From: Isoetes taiwanensis
Taxonomy: Eukaryota > Streptophyta > Lycopodiopsida > Isoetales > Isoetaceae
Length of the DNA stretch: 64,000 nt
NCBI GenBank assembly: GCA_021234155.1
Contig: JAJEKV010000013.1
Span: 124,001 to 188,000 of the forward strand
Direction: 5' to 3'
Part shown: positions 11,767 to 23,280 of the stretch, piece after piece
How positions within the stretch are numbered: position 1 is the first letter of the stretch
Layout of the letters: the number at the start of each line of letters is the position of its first letter
The notes under the pieces: model-generated
Database searches by the model: none
Told to the model about the DNA's origin: nothing
Seen by the model: only the letters and a program-made list of their open reading frames with translations
Position numbers and translations under genes: made by a program

Positions 11767-12470
11767 TGAGTCCGCATTAGTCTCAATCGAGAAATGCACC
11801 TTTTCGTCGCTTCGGTGTTTGTTGGGACATGTGGTGAAGAAAGGTGTATCACCACGGATCCCGCCAAAATCGGTTGTGTGCTCAAGGCTCAAGCACCGCC
11901 AATATCAAGGAAACACGCTCTTTCTTGGGTAAGGTTCATTCCCCGACTCGCGTGACCATTGCAGATCCCATTCATAAACTCACGGTGATGAATCCACCGG
12001 GCTTGGAATTCCTAAAGCGGATGTCGCTTTCCAACGCTTGAAGCTCTTGCTTACTTCAGGCCCCGTTTTGTTCCTCCTCAATGGGACAAGCCCTTTCATG
12101 TTCATGTCGATGTCTGGCGTTTGCTATTGGAGCCGTTTTTCTCAAGAATATGATGCGCATTAACCGACAAACCAAACCCGATACGCCAGCCGAAAACTCA
12201 ATTCTGGCTGAAGCAACTATTCTCGCCCACAGGCGTGAAGCTTTGGGTCTCATTTTCTCGGTCCAACGCTTCCGCCACTACCTTTTGGGCGTCGGATCAA
12301 ATTCTTTGTTGACCACCAAGCACTCCTTTATTTGATCAACAAATCCACGCCCACGGGCCGCATTGCTCGTTGGGTCCTTCTTCTCCAAGAATTTGCCCCT
12401 TTTGAAATTGTTCACAAGGCCGCAAATCTCATGTTGTCTGGATTATCTTTCACGCATCCACACGGATGAT
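11767..12470 (+). pseudogene. LTR element RT thumb and RNase H
   Basis: Three frames carry recognisable pieces: the RT connection with FLGKV (near 11,920), the RNase H start FHVHVDV..AFAIGAV (12,095-12,140), REALGLIFSVQRFRHYLLG (12,235-12,290) and ARWVLLLQEF...EIVHKAANLMLSGL (12,365-12,440), matching the ...ILEFDFEIVHKPGK..VVADFLSR end of plant gypsy RNase H. Degenerate through multiple shifts. Confidence 0.75.
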
Positions 12471-13089
12471 CCCTCCTTTGGAGTCTCGGGCGCCTTTCCC
12501 CGGCTCAACTCTTTTTAGTCACGGCAACACCACATTGGTTCCATGATCGGTGGGATCCGTTTTGTTCGCTCCAATTGGGAGGAGGGTGCCACTCTTGATA
12601 ACACCATGAATTGGATCTATATTGCTAATGGCGTGGTTGGCAAGCGCCTGATGCGCTTCATGGTCTTGACACCTTCTTGCGAATCGTCGCCACCTCACCG
12701 GATCCTTGATCCATCTTCAAAGCGGGTTTTGTGCTGCTCTCAAATGCATCTTGCTGCTCGGCTCCTTAAATCGGCGTCCCATTTTTCACTTTGCAATCCG
12801 AATGCCGGTGTTAGTGCCTTCGGCCTCGGACTGCCTACTCATGGAATGTCGGTTTGTTTTTTGAGGCGCCCATCTTGCCCTTGAAGACATGGTGCGATCC
12901 GGTTTTTTCATTGATGCGAGATCCCGCCCTTGGCCTCAACACTCCTCCCGCTCTACAAACACGCCCGGGGATCTCATTGGCAAGTACCATAATGGTGCCC
13001 GTCCTCACTCCCGTGAGGATCACTTTGAACATTGGCGGCTTCCCCGCCCTCGAAACACTTCCTCCTTTTCTTCACTCTGAGTGTCGTTT
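12471..13089 (+). other. LTR element 3' internal region, unassigned
   Basis: About 620 bp between RNase H and the polypurine tract. Open stretches exist (for example 12,543-12,884 and 12,854-13,279) but no zinc-binding or DDE integrase motifs were found. Integrase may have been deleted or may be too decayed to recognise. Confidence 0.4.
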
Positions 13090-13101
13090 GGTGGGGGGGA
13101 G
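13090..13101 (+). other. Polypurine tract
   Basis: GGTGGGGGGGAG lies directly against the TGTTAG start of the 3' LTR. This is the expected primer for plus-strand synthesis. Confidence 0.75.
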
Positions 13102-13663
13102 TGTTAGTCCTGTGCCTCCTGGTACAGGACTATTCATGCATACGACGGACCAGGTCAAGAACAAGGACCCGCAGTCAACCACGGGTCAGCCATCCAAGGC
13201 CCATGAAGACCAAGCAGCAGCCTATCAAGAGGCCGCTCGGACAAGTGACGGGCCATCACTTGCGCTGGCGTCGGCGTGATCGAGCACCTCAAGAGGCACC
13301 GCCAGCAATCCTGCAAATCAGGCCTCCTTCAAGGAGTCGGCACCGAGATCAGTCAGAGTGTCTATATTGGGCCAAAGGCCATTGTACTATATATATGAGT
13401 AGAGCTAGCACATGAGTTTTTAGATGAGTTTCGAGTCTTGTCTCTCTTCAGTCTTCTCTCGATTGCGAGAGCTTATGTATGTTCATCATTGATATCAAGG
13501 AAGCTTATCATTTTCCTCTCATTGTTCTCTTCTGTTCTGTTTTCTTCTTCTTGTTCTCTTCTTGCAAATCCCGCGTGACATAGTCCCCCGGATTCTCCTG
13601 TTAGATCCAAGGGTCCTCACAGAGGGTTGTCTTGCAGGAGTTCCCGAACCCAGACCCCAAACA
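13102..13663 (+). repeat. 3' LTR
   Basis: 562 bp, starting TGTTAGTCC and ending CCAAACA, so it has the usual TG...CA ends. Its last ~370 bp match window positions 1-370. The first ~190 bp (13,102-13,293) have no partner because the 5' LTR is cut off. Small differences between the LTRs (substitutions plus one- and two-base indels near 13,617-13,660) suggest an old insertion. Confidence 0.92.
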
Positions 13664-14640
13664 AGGGGGGGGGATCCGCTATTGCTTCCAGTCATTATTG
13701 TTCTTTTAAATCAAGCTTTGCAAGAAGGATTGCCTGAAACTTGGGCTATCAGTAAGGTCATACCAATTAATAAAGCAGGTGATAAGAATGACCCTTCAAA
13801 TTATCGTATGATCATGGTCAATTTCATATTTTCCAAGCTCCTAGACAGTATTACTGAGAAGCAGTTGACATCATGGGCAGAACATACTGGTGTACGTGTT
13901 GTAGGACAGGCAGGCTTTCGTCCAGGCCATTCTACGATAGACCACATTTTCACATTGTGCATGCTTGTTGAACATAATCGAATCTTGAAACAAGACCTCT
14001 ATATATGATTTGTGTATTTTACTTCTGCCTTTGATACAATACCTCATGAGCTTCATAGGCAGCGTTTGCAAGTACTTGGGATTCCACAACACCTTCAAAA
14101 TGCAGTTTATCGGCTCTATGAAAGAGTTGTTGCTAAGTTTCCAGCACCAGGTACCCCAAATCACTAGCAATATTGGAGTACGTCAGGGTTGCCCTCTATC
14201 TCCTACACTCTTTGGCTCGTACATTGATCAATTGGAAGAATGGCTTAATCATCATGGTGGCAGAGGCCCACATTTAGCACACTATATCATCAGGTAACTT
14301 ATGTATGCTGATGATGTTTTGCTTATGACATATACCGCTACTAGTATGCAACAACATTTATATGCTCTGCACTTTTTATGAGAACACAGGCATGCGTGTT
14401 AATCCCCAAAAGACCAAGCTCTTGGCAGTTCAATCTTCTCGACATACTATTCCAACTTTGCACTATGATAGCCACGAAGTTGAAGTTGTAGATAGCTACA
14501 AGTATCTTGGTATAGAGTTCTGTAAGAACATACTTTGGGAACAGTGTATAACCAAGCGTGTGACTGCTAGCTGGGGAGCACTCTATGCAATGCAAAACAA
14601 TTGTTTTCGTGCAGAGATTCAAAATCCATAGAGGCAGGGG
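13664..14640 (+). pseudogene. TC-LINE reverse transcriptase fragment (L-A)
   Basis: Reading begins directly after the 3' LTR at PLLLPVIIVLLNQALQEGLP, homologous to the segment just before the RT core in the copies at 26.4 and 29.4 kb. It continues with SNYRMIMVNFIFSKLLDS, GQAGFRPGHSTIDHI, then in other frames AFDTIPHE, GVRQGCPLSPTLFGSYID and MYADDVLL (near 14,300-14,325). Stops and shifts are frequent. The LTR element appears to have inserted into this copy, whose left half would lie outside the window. No TC tract follows it. Alternative: 5' truncation exactly at this point. Confidence 0.8.
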
Positions 14641-15841
14641 CATTGCAAGTTTGTTGAGACGAGAATTAGGAGGTAGCACTGGAGAGGCCAAAGAGGCAGA
14701 GAATTGCGAGCAAGAATGCATACCGGTTGTGGTGACCATGGAGGCCGAAATGGATGATCCCAATTCCGGAACTGAAGTTGCAAAAAAAAACTACTTGATG
14801 CCATACACCGTTGGAAGCCTGTAGGCTACGCCATCTCTCTTCTTAGTCTCTCTACATCCTATATTGCATGAATAAAGCCAACTAGATCGAACCTTGTCCA
14901 CTGTCGTTATAGAAGGAATCTAAAAAGCTCAAGCCTGCAAAGCAATTTTGACAAACGCATTGAGTGAGTTATAAAGCTCCAATCTTATGTAGAAGAATAA
15001 ATACTTAGCATGCCAAATTCTAATCCTTTCCTTTAGGCAAGTGCTTTGAAGCCAGATAGGGAAGAGCTATGCCAGAAATAATGGTAGTGGTTGAATTGAA
15101 GCACAATTTTAAATTTCATATGCATTGCAGTTGTGCTCCGTAATAATAGAAATAAAGCATTTTACTTGAATCTAAATCTCAAAACCTGTAACATTCAATA
15201 GCGCAGGCTGTCCATAATATGTAGGTAAAGAAGGTCATTTTATGGGTCACCAAAAACACAACATTTAGAATCTCGAAAGCCTCAAAAACACAATATTGGG
15301 ATATCTCTCGCATATCAGACGAAATTAAATACCTGTTGTTGATTATTTTACAGAGAAAAATGTGAGCCAAATGCTAATTCTGATCCTTCAAAAGAAACTG
15401 TTAAGAGTTCATCTACCACAATAAACTGGCCGGACTGAGTTATGATGCTCTAAATATATAAATCATATGTAGAGTTACAAGAATGTTGAAGCTAGCTTTG
15501 GTCGATTGTTAAACATCACGAAACTAAAAATGATTAGAATACAGGGAATAGCATGACAAAGCCAGATTACCTGATGCAGTGTGAGATGCCGATTTGCAAA
15601 GAAAAATACCATGCAGCTGTCTGACATATGTGAATACCATTACCATAGCAGTCGGCTAACATATAACTCCAGCAGGATGACACGAATGCAACAAAAGAGA
15701 ATGATGAATATAAGCGGGTCTGTTGTGGCATTTCCTCTGCTTTAGATCATAGTTAGCTTAATGGATGGAATGCCACGAACGCCATAGCCACACAACCTAT
15801 GAAATTCAAAATAGTCCCCGTAGAGGGACCGCAATTTGAAA
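14641..15841. other. No gene seen
   Basis: AT-rich sequence with only short chance frames. The end of the L-A fragment may reach about 14,820, where a short Glu-rich frame fades out. No RNA gene or repeat recognised. Confidence 0.4.
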
Positions 15842-15877
15842 GGGAACGCCGCATGCGTCTGCACATGCGGCGTTCCC
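15842..15877. repeat. Perfect 14-bp inverted repeat (hairpin)
   Basis: Arms GGGAACGCCGCATG (15,842-15,855) and its exact complement (15,864-15,877) enclose the 8-base loop CGTCTGCA. It is GC-rich inside an AT-rich neighbourhood. Function unknown. Confidence 0.85.
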
Positions 15878-17377
15878 GGCACAGTTACCAACACCCTCCC
15901 ATTTTAATAAAGAAGATAACTGGAAACATGCACATAATCTCGTTTCTCGTGGCAATTGCGGCCGCTCCCATCTACATGTACCAATCCATAGCTTTGTGGG
16001 ACCCTGTGCAAATTGATGCAACAGCTACAAGCTTTTTCTTAGACAAGGAAGCAAGCAAATAAGCTTGTGGTCCTGGTGCCAAAGTATATGTGCATGATAA
16101 TGACCAATTTTAACTTGGACTAATGTCAGGCGAATGCATAGGCAATGCAAAGGGCATTTATGAAAGCTAGAAGTCACAGCTGGGAATGGGTCATATAGAA
16201 ATTTCTCAAAGCCTGGCTATGGAGGAAAACCGTCAAGCTATCAAAGACCAAGTAATGATTCTCGGGGAGGCACATATCAGGTCAGAGGTCTTGATGTATT
16301 TTGATTAGATAAATATGTGTTGTGATATTTGATGATAAGCTGGATAATTGAATAATGAATTAAAGATGATGCTGATTTTTTTCGTACGTTGGTGAAATCT
16401 TTCGAATAGCACATCTTAAGGATTACTTGGGATGTTCAAAGTGTTTGAAATTACATAAAATAAAGTAGAATCTGATTTGTGACAGTAAAACAGAAATAAA
16501 GAGGTTTCTGTAATATGAAATAAAGCATATTCTATATTATAAGAGAGTTTGGGCACATACATACTACTGATGTATGTAAAAGTTATGGTGTTATGGTGCA
16601 TGTATATATAAGATGCATAAATAGGAGGTTCGACAATGTAAGATGGTACGATAGAATAAGAAATAAACTTTGTAGCTATGATGAATATTATTGTAGAGAA
16701 TGGAAAATTGTATACTACATATTAACCGTCGTAGTGTTCTAAATTTGCTAGGACTAGGGATTATGTATAAATTTACAATGGATTATGAGTCATAGGGGTT
16801 CCAGGGGGATTTGATATGAATATAATTTCGAAACCATAGACCATATCCCTAAAACAATTCAATGGGTTATTATAAAAAAAACATAGATTTAGGATAAAAA
16901 ATAGTCACGTTAGCTCACTGATTAGATTGGTTAAAGTAGTCTTATCAGGACATTGAGTTATTTTGGTAGAGCTCCCGTATTTTATATTCTAAAACCTTAA
17001 GCGAAGCCGTATAGAGGCTCGATATACCATCAGAACCTTAGGCAAACTCGTATTTGACATCTCAAAATCATAGGTGCCCTCAATATAAATGAGTATAAGC
17101 GAAAAGAAAGGTGCCCAGAGGCTCCAACATGCAGTCTGGGCTGTAGGATTGGCAGATCCGACAACTGTGGTAGTCCAGGGTGCACCTCATTTAGAATATG
17201 TAGCAAAAGAATATAGAAAAAATATGATGTACTCATAGTAATAATAATTTAAGGATGTCCCTTAGCTATGGTCTGAGGTAAAAGCCAGGAAGGATATTTT
17301 GGGATTGGTTTGAATCTTGAATGGAGCATTGTAATTGTAAATTGTACATTATATTGTGTAAATCTAGATTGTGAAAT
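15878..17377. other. No gene seen
   Basis: AT-rich non-coding sequence with short chance frames only. Nothing recognisable on either strand. Confidence 0.4.
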
Positions 17378-17446
17378 GTAAATAATAATAATAATAATAA
17401 TAATAAGAAGAAGAAGAAGAAGAAAAGAAGAAGAAGACGAAGAAGA
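17378..17446 (+). repeat. (AAT)n then (AAG)n microsatellite
   Basis: About eight ATA/AAT units from 17,378 pass directly into an interrupted (AAG)n run to 17,446. The purine run sits at the edge of the dispersed repeat that starts at about 17,450. Confidence 0.9.
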
Positions 17447-17449
17447 AAA

Positions 17450-17650
17450 ATTTATGTCATGCCACATTAACAACATCCAATTTGACACATGACTCACACA
17501 CCACATCAGTTGCTTATTGGGTGCTGGCTCCAGAAAGCATAAAGAGTTGAGTCTCCAAATCATTGTTTGTCTTTTTTGCCTCTTAAATATTAGTCTGCAG
17601 ACCTGCAATGAACTTATTATTTTCTTGCCAAAAATTTTGATATATACCAT
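17450..17650 (-). repeat. Dispersed repeat, copy 1
   Basis: About 200 bp that recur at 18,429-18,625 with 75-80% identity by eye (shared blocks include GTCATGCCACATT, GAGTCTCCAAAT and ATATTAGTCTG). Both copies follow a purine-rich microsatellite. Read on the minus strand each would end in a (CTT)n-like tail, as a short retroposon would. Class unknown. Confidence 0.65.
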
Positions 17651-18377
17651 ATATCCTCTGTGGTTGCAGCTGAAATTACTCCCCGAATCTTTGAGACCAG
17701 CAAGAGACTCAGAGTGCCCATCTTGCAAGAGCTGATTGAGCAAGGCAGGCATAGACATGGTGCAAAATAGATGGTCCCATTATGCATGTTAAAGCAAGGG
17801 ATTTGCTTCCTGAAGATGTAATAATTCTTCAGAGTCTGAGCTGATACCCTGGAGATTGCTGTTATTGGTATTGGCCACCAAATTTTCTTCATCAAAAGCT
17901 TTTATATGGTCATGCTTTGCACAATAAAAACAAAGAGGATGATATCCTCAATATCAGATGTTTGAAGAAGACTAAGGGCAGAGGAGGCATTGATCATCTG
18001 GATCCATTTTTCGACAGAGCTTGAGTAGGTCTTCAATGAGCAAAAGTTCCATCACATAACCACCCATTGAATGCCAGCTGAGAAAAAACTGACCTTTGCG
18101 GGTTAGCTTGCAGAATTAATGGGGTAAAGTTTTTCTGCATGCTAAGTGCAATCTATGTGATGATCCCAATTGTTAGGCCTCCCAAATTACATTGCTTTTT
18201 GCCACATCTACAGCTACTTGAAAATCATTCACTTGATTTTCAACATTCCGCAACTGAGCGTGTTGATAATTTATTTGATATTGCATGTGACATTCAAATG
18301 TAGAGTACTTAACGGCTACTTTTATGTATCTGGTATGAGAGCATGTAATGTGCTTGGGCCTAAAGCATCTCTAATTG

Positions 18378-18425
18378 AAGAAGAAGAAGAAGGAGAGGGA
18401 GAGGGAGAGGGAGAAGGAGAGGGAG
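18378..18425 (+). repeat. (GAA)n/(GAGGGA)n microsatellite
   Basis: GAAGAAGAAGAAGAAGG followed by repeated GAGGGA hexamers, directly before dispersed repeat copy 2. Confidence 0.9.
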
Positions 18426-18428
18426 TCT

Positions 18429-18625
18429 TTACGTCATGCCACATTGGCAGCATTATGACACACACACCACACCAATATTGCCTCTACCACCAATCACCTT
18501 AGAAAGCATAGAGAATTGAGTCTCCAAATTATTGTTCATCTTTTTTTGCCTCCTAGATATTAGTCTGGACACCTGCGATGAATTTATTTATTATTTTTTT
18601 TTTGCCGAAAACTTTTGATGCATTA
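18429..18625 (-). repeat. Dispersed repeat, copy 2
   Basis: Partner of the block at 17,450-17,650, in the same orientation and also next to a purine microsatellite. Similarity fades into a T run at about 18,600. Confidence 0.65.
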
Positions 18626-19411
18626 ATACTATATCCTTAAATTCCCTCCCCTCACCCCCTCCAGATTTTTTTTTTTTCGCTAGATGGGGTAGGTTTCTCG
18701 TAGATAGATTGGTGTCCAAAATATCCATATAACATGCTGGCGTGAGCTTGAAAGTGTTGCCAACTTGTGCATGGCCTCTTTTTTAGCTGCTCTTTCTGCA
18801 CTAACAAGATCTATAGCTGCATGTTTTCCCTCTTGGAGAAGAGTCATCTGTCGCAACTGTTGCCTATAATTTTTTGTGATCTAAGAGTTTGATTTCTTGA
18901 GATTTTTCATCTCCTTGATAGCTGTAGTGAGATGATCTCATCGATCTCTTGAGAGGCGTCTATCAAACGTTCTTGCCATGGATTGGCAATGTTTAGATTT
19001 TGTTGAAATTTATACGAAACTTGGCAGGGATGCCACAATTGCGAGGTTACATTATAATCCTCATGTCTATTTGTTTATACCATGAATACGGTTCCATATG
19101 AATAGATTATCGTTCTAAAGACTAGCATTGCTCTATAACTAACCTTGCAAAATCAATGCTTGGAAATTGCATATGAACTGCCGGTGCTTTTTGAATCATA
19201 CCTAGCTCTCTCATGGGTGGCTTGGACCAAGATTGCCCATAAGGGACTATTTACACCCAAATGGATATATTTTTTAATATTTTAAAAAATGAGGTACTAA
19301 GATGAATAGGCTAATATTGAAAATACTTTTTATTCTTTCACCAAATTTTCTACATTGTCGCCAAGGATATGCATGTCTGAGCAGGATATGCATGTCGTCA
19401 AGCACTTTTAG
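18626..19411. other. No gene seen
   Basis: AT-rich sequence with no supported coding frame. The next recognisable feature is the LINE fragment at 19,412. Confidence 0.35.
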
Positions 19412-20345
19412 GTGGGAACAACTAATAGGGATGAAGAGATCGACTCAGACCACTTACCACTTTACTTGAAGTTGGCTTGGCAGGTTGTGCGAACCCCCGG
19501 TGCAACAACTCCTCACATGCCTCAGCTGCGATTGGATTATGAACATGCAGGGGCTTATGCCCAGATGCTTATAGATGACCTGGCAGAAATTTTGCAATAT
19601 CCTACACTAGAGCAACAGACAGACCGGCTGACTGATGTGCTTAGGACTGCGGCAGAGAGGTGCTTTGGGATAAGCCGCCCGCGACAGACCTCCAGGAACA
19701 CAACCTTCCCACGTAATCAATGGTTTGATGCAGAGTGCAAAGAATACAAACGCTGGCTCCGCCAAGTCACAGACCCTGTTTTACGCCCACATGCAGTCAG
19801 ACAGTACCGCATCTTCCTTAAAGCTAAGAAAGCCAGGTACATTGCAGCGCATCAAAGGGAAATGTTTTACCTCCTAGGACGTCACCCCAGGACCTTCTGG
19901 CGAAGGGTTCTTAGAAAGCCAGTACAGCCCACAGGGAATATCACTCCCGAGGAGTGGAGGCAATACTTGCAACAGCTATACGACCCTCAGGGTGCACATG
20001 CAGCATTACCCTTGCAAGAAGGCCCAGTGCTGGAAATCACAGATTCGGACGTGGAACAAGGCTTACAACGTCTTGCCAATGGAAAAGCCCCAGATTTGGA
20101 TGGTATGCAGGTAGAATTGCTTAAGTGGGCAGGGCCGTCCATAATACCAGTGCTGACCGCCTTGTTCAACAAGGCATTACAGGAAGGCTTCCCGTAGCAG
20201 TGGACCAATAGCAGAGTTGTTCCCATCTATAAGGCAGGTGACCCACACTGCCCAGCCAATTACCGAACAATCATGGTCAGTTCGGTGTTTGCAAAACTGC
20301 TTGCTGGGATTCTCGAGTAGCAGTTGACGGGCTGGGCTCCAGCGG
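19412..20345 (+). pseudogene. TC-LINE fragment (L-B): endonuclease end to RT start
   Basis: Open for 261 codons. It starts in the end of the endonuclease (IDSDHLPLYLKL, the catalytic S-D-H), passes through the linker with NQWFDAECK and a basic segment, then LANGKAPDLDGMQVELLKWAG and ALFNKALQEGFP. A TAG at 20,195-20,197 interrupts the frame, but coding resemblance continues (NSRVVPIYKAG, ANYRTIMVSSVFAKLLAG) to about 20,345, where it stops abruptly before the RT core. It lacks both ends. The linker sequence is clearly related to, but diverged from, copies L-1 to L-4. Confidence 0.8.
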
Positions 20346-20467
20346 CCAAAAGTAGGATATTTAAAAAGATTGTCAACAACTACTAGAATTTTAGATAGGT
20401 ATCATGGGTCCCTTCAGGATATCAAATCCTAGTTTTATGTAAGTCGAAATCTAACTTTTTTTTTCAA

Positions 20468-21138
20468 TTGGTGTAATAACATTGGCAAAAGTTGCTTGAG
20501 TTTCTATGAAACAATGCAAATCGAGAAAAGTAATCGCCATCATAACTAATCTACGAAGCTTATGATTCACCTAGCCTTCTAAATTACGCCTATGTAAATA
20601 TGGCCTGGAACAGGGCGACCCTGGTTTGGACATGTAATTGTTTCTTGTTCTTGACATCGGGCACTGTCGCTCTGAAAAGGGTGTTTTGTTGCATTCATTA
20701 CTTGATTTGTTGCATTTACGACTTGTCCTTCAAGTTGCATGAGTTTATCCCCGCTACCCAACTGCAGAGCTTGATCACCCCGGTAGCATTTTTGAATTGA
20801 TGGTTATCTCGTGGGTATTTCATGGTTATCTGTTTTATTCTATTATTACCTCATGGGTGGGTTATGTCATGCATTGATGATGTTCTAATTTTATACTTGC
20901 ACAATGCGGTCCTTATCTCGCCATTGTTTCTCTGGTATAAATACTGACAACATGGGGGTTTTACACAGTGTGACTCTCTTACATTGAGTTGTATATGATT
21001 ATGGTCCTCATGGTTGTATTGTTCTGGGACATGATGCTTGTGTATAATATCTTGGGTATTCATTAGTGCCGTTAAACCCTTAATTAGTCCTTGTAGCTAA
21101 ACTTCATAATGTCTTAATCCCGATATTTGCAAAATCTC
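20468..21138 (+). repeat. 660-bp repeat R1, copy 1, ending in a TC tract
   Basis: Starts near AATAACATTGGCAAAAG and runs to AAAATCTCGTTCTCTC, then passes into a C/T-rich tract. It recurs at 31,403-32,067 with very high identity apart from a few indels. A 66-codon frame (20,600-20,800) is conserved in both copies with one amino-acid change; the opposite strand is also open for 60 codons and looks faintly gag-like (CQEQETITC). Its plus-strand 3' end joins a TC tract just as the neighbouring LINE copies do, so it may be a short retroposon using the same machinery. Class unproven. Confidence 0.75.
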
Positions 21139-21336
<198 letters not shown>

Positions 21337-21627
21337 AATCTCTCGTCATATCGTCTCCTCCCTAAATGTCGTATTTTTTTGGGAGGAGAGGAGAGACAAT
21401 TGTCTCTAAGCTTAGCGACCTCGGTTATGGGCAGAATTTTTGTTGTTTTGCGGATTTTTGAACTGCATCCATTCATAGGCGTCTTTGTGGGATAATTCGG
21501 TAGTAGCGTTCCATTGAAGCCAAATTGTGGGATATTCAAGTTTGTTTTTTTCTTGGTTCGGCAGTCTATGTGGGATATTTCATTTCTAGTTTTGCCTCTC
21601 TACGCTTTGAATTCCGGCCGCTAAACC

Positions 21628-23116
21628 ATGGATCCGGTCATTCTTGGCATGATTGCCATGCTTTTTCGGGCTTTGACACTCGGATTTGCATTCCAGAGAT
21701 ACTATATGCAGCTACATGCGCTCAACGAGCTCGAAGACCCAATGAACCTGTTCGATGATGAAGTTTTAGAAGATAACAATGGTTTGTTTTTTTGCGCATC
21801 TGCAGCTTTAATGGTAGCGGGTTCCAGTAGGGTTAGAAGACCACCAAGAAGATTTTGGATTGCTCAAAGGCAAAGAACATAGTGAGATAATATCGATAAC
21901 CATGCTTGGAATTGTCTTCCATCCTTTGAAGACGATATGTGGCACCAATTTTACAAGATGAAAAGGGCCACATTTGAGAGACTGGTAGGTTTAATTGTGC
22001 CTTATCTCGTCAGGCCCGGGATTAAAGTAAGACCCCCTCTTGATCCAAGGAAAGCAGTTGCTATGGTTCTGTATTTTCTAGCACACGGGGATATGCCCTT
22101 ACATGTGGGATAGAGATTTTATGTTGGGAAAGCAACAGTGCAAAAATATACCAAGAAAGTCACGCTTGTATTGGCCATGAAGACAATGCTTTACAAATGG
22201 TTTGTTGCCATGCCTACAGGAGCAAGATTAACTCAGTGTATTAAGGAATTCCATGATGCAACTGGGTTGCCCAATATATATGGTGCAGTGAGGTTCCCAC
22301 ATCTTTTTATGGAGGAAACCCAAAAAAAGGGATAATGGGGATGACTATTACAGCAGACATAAGAGGCACTCATGTCTCCTGCAAGGTATTGTGACACATA
22401 GCAGATTGTTTATAAATGTTTGTGTAACAAGAACAGGTTCAGTCCATGATTCCAACCAGTTTAAGAAGAGCTCCATCTATAATAAAATTGCCTCCAAACA
22501 AATTTTGCAAGAACCCTTGGGTACTTTTAAAACTGGGTACTTTCTGTTTTTTCTCCCCATTAAAATCAATCCAAAAATTTTGAATTGAAGGTGAATAACA
22601 TGTCAAATAGTAGTAAGGATAACAATACTATTAGAGACTAAAATGAATGGGCAACTCTCATAACTTATTGTTTATTGAGACATTTATGGACCAAAAGGTA
22701 CTTTTTCGTTTTGTAATTATTCCATCACTACTATTAGGTGACTCCAAAAGAAGAAGGGGCGCCCCATCGACCAAAAAGTTTGTGTAATTATTCCATCACT
22801 ACTCTAGGTGCCCTTTCTCCTTAAAGTCTTTCCTCAAAATCATGGTGCTTATGGTAAGTTTAACGAAAGGATTTGTAGGGGCAGAGTGTGTGTAGAAAAT
22901 GGATTTGGCATTGTCAAGGAAAAAATCAGAATTCTGAAACACTTGCCTGTACATGTTGGCAAAGCCTCCAAGATCATACATGCATGTTGTGTTCTTTGGA
23001 ACTTTTGTATAATGGAAGACAAGGGTTGGGACATGCTGCCAATTGAAGACGATCCTCCACCAATATATTACTATGAAACAGAAACCATGAACAGGCTTGC
23101 ATGCAAGGATTTCTAG
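21628..23116 (+). pseudogene. PIF/Harbinger transposase (HARBI1-like), degenerate
   Basis: Pieces in order: an N-terminal segment (MDPVILGMIAMLFRALTLGF), FYKMKRATFERLVGLIVPYL and DPRKAVAMVLYFLAHG (about 21,950-22,100), a GLPNIYGAV block (about 22,270), HSRLFINVCVTRTGSVHDSNQF (22,395-22,465) and a C-terminal CRGRVCVENGFGIVKEKIRIL...IIHACCVLWNFCI (22,875-23,010). These are the conserved blocks of plant PIF/Harbinger DDE transposases. The first catalytic aspartate expected just after GAV in GA(I/V)DGTH is missing (GAVRFPHL). Stops at about 21,881, 22,110 and 22,335 and a foreign stretch at 22,590-22,800 complete the decay. Terminal inverted repeats were not found. Confidence 0.8.
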
Positions 23117-23280
23117 AAAGCTTAAATAGCCTTTTCGAATTTGGGTGATTGTGACTAGAAGACAATAATTAATACTAAAGAAATAGGCATGTACAAGTCC
23201 ATCAATATTTAGGAATACTGGTGGTTTTGAGACAGTTCCAAAATAGAATTTCTAAAAAGCAGAAAACTGAAAACGAACCT

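Larger units (their letters stand above)
1..13663 (+). mobile_element. Ty3/gypsy-like LTR retrotransposon, nested and degenerate
   Basis: Positions 1-370 repeat nearly base for base at about 13,294-13,663, so these are the two LTRs; the 5' LTR lacks its first ~190 bp because the window starts inside it. Between them, on the plus strand, are gag-like, aspartic protease, reverse transcriptase and RNase H segments in the order expected of Ty3/gypsy, and a purine-rich tract directly before the 3' LTR. No integrase was recognised. The element is interrupted by two later insertions, a hAT-type MITE (1,114-1,939) and an L1 (2,739-9,412); without them it would be about 6 kb in this window. Reading frames are shifted many times, so it is not autonomous. 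The left target duplication lies outside the window. Confidence 0.88.

Noticed and set aside
11760-11790. GATGAGTCC near the RT end as a hammerhead core
   Set aside because: No stem II or GAAA follows; it lies in RT-derived coding sequence.
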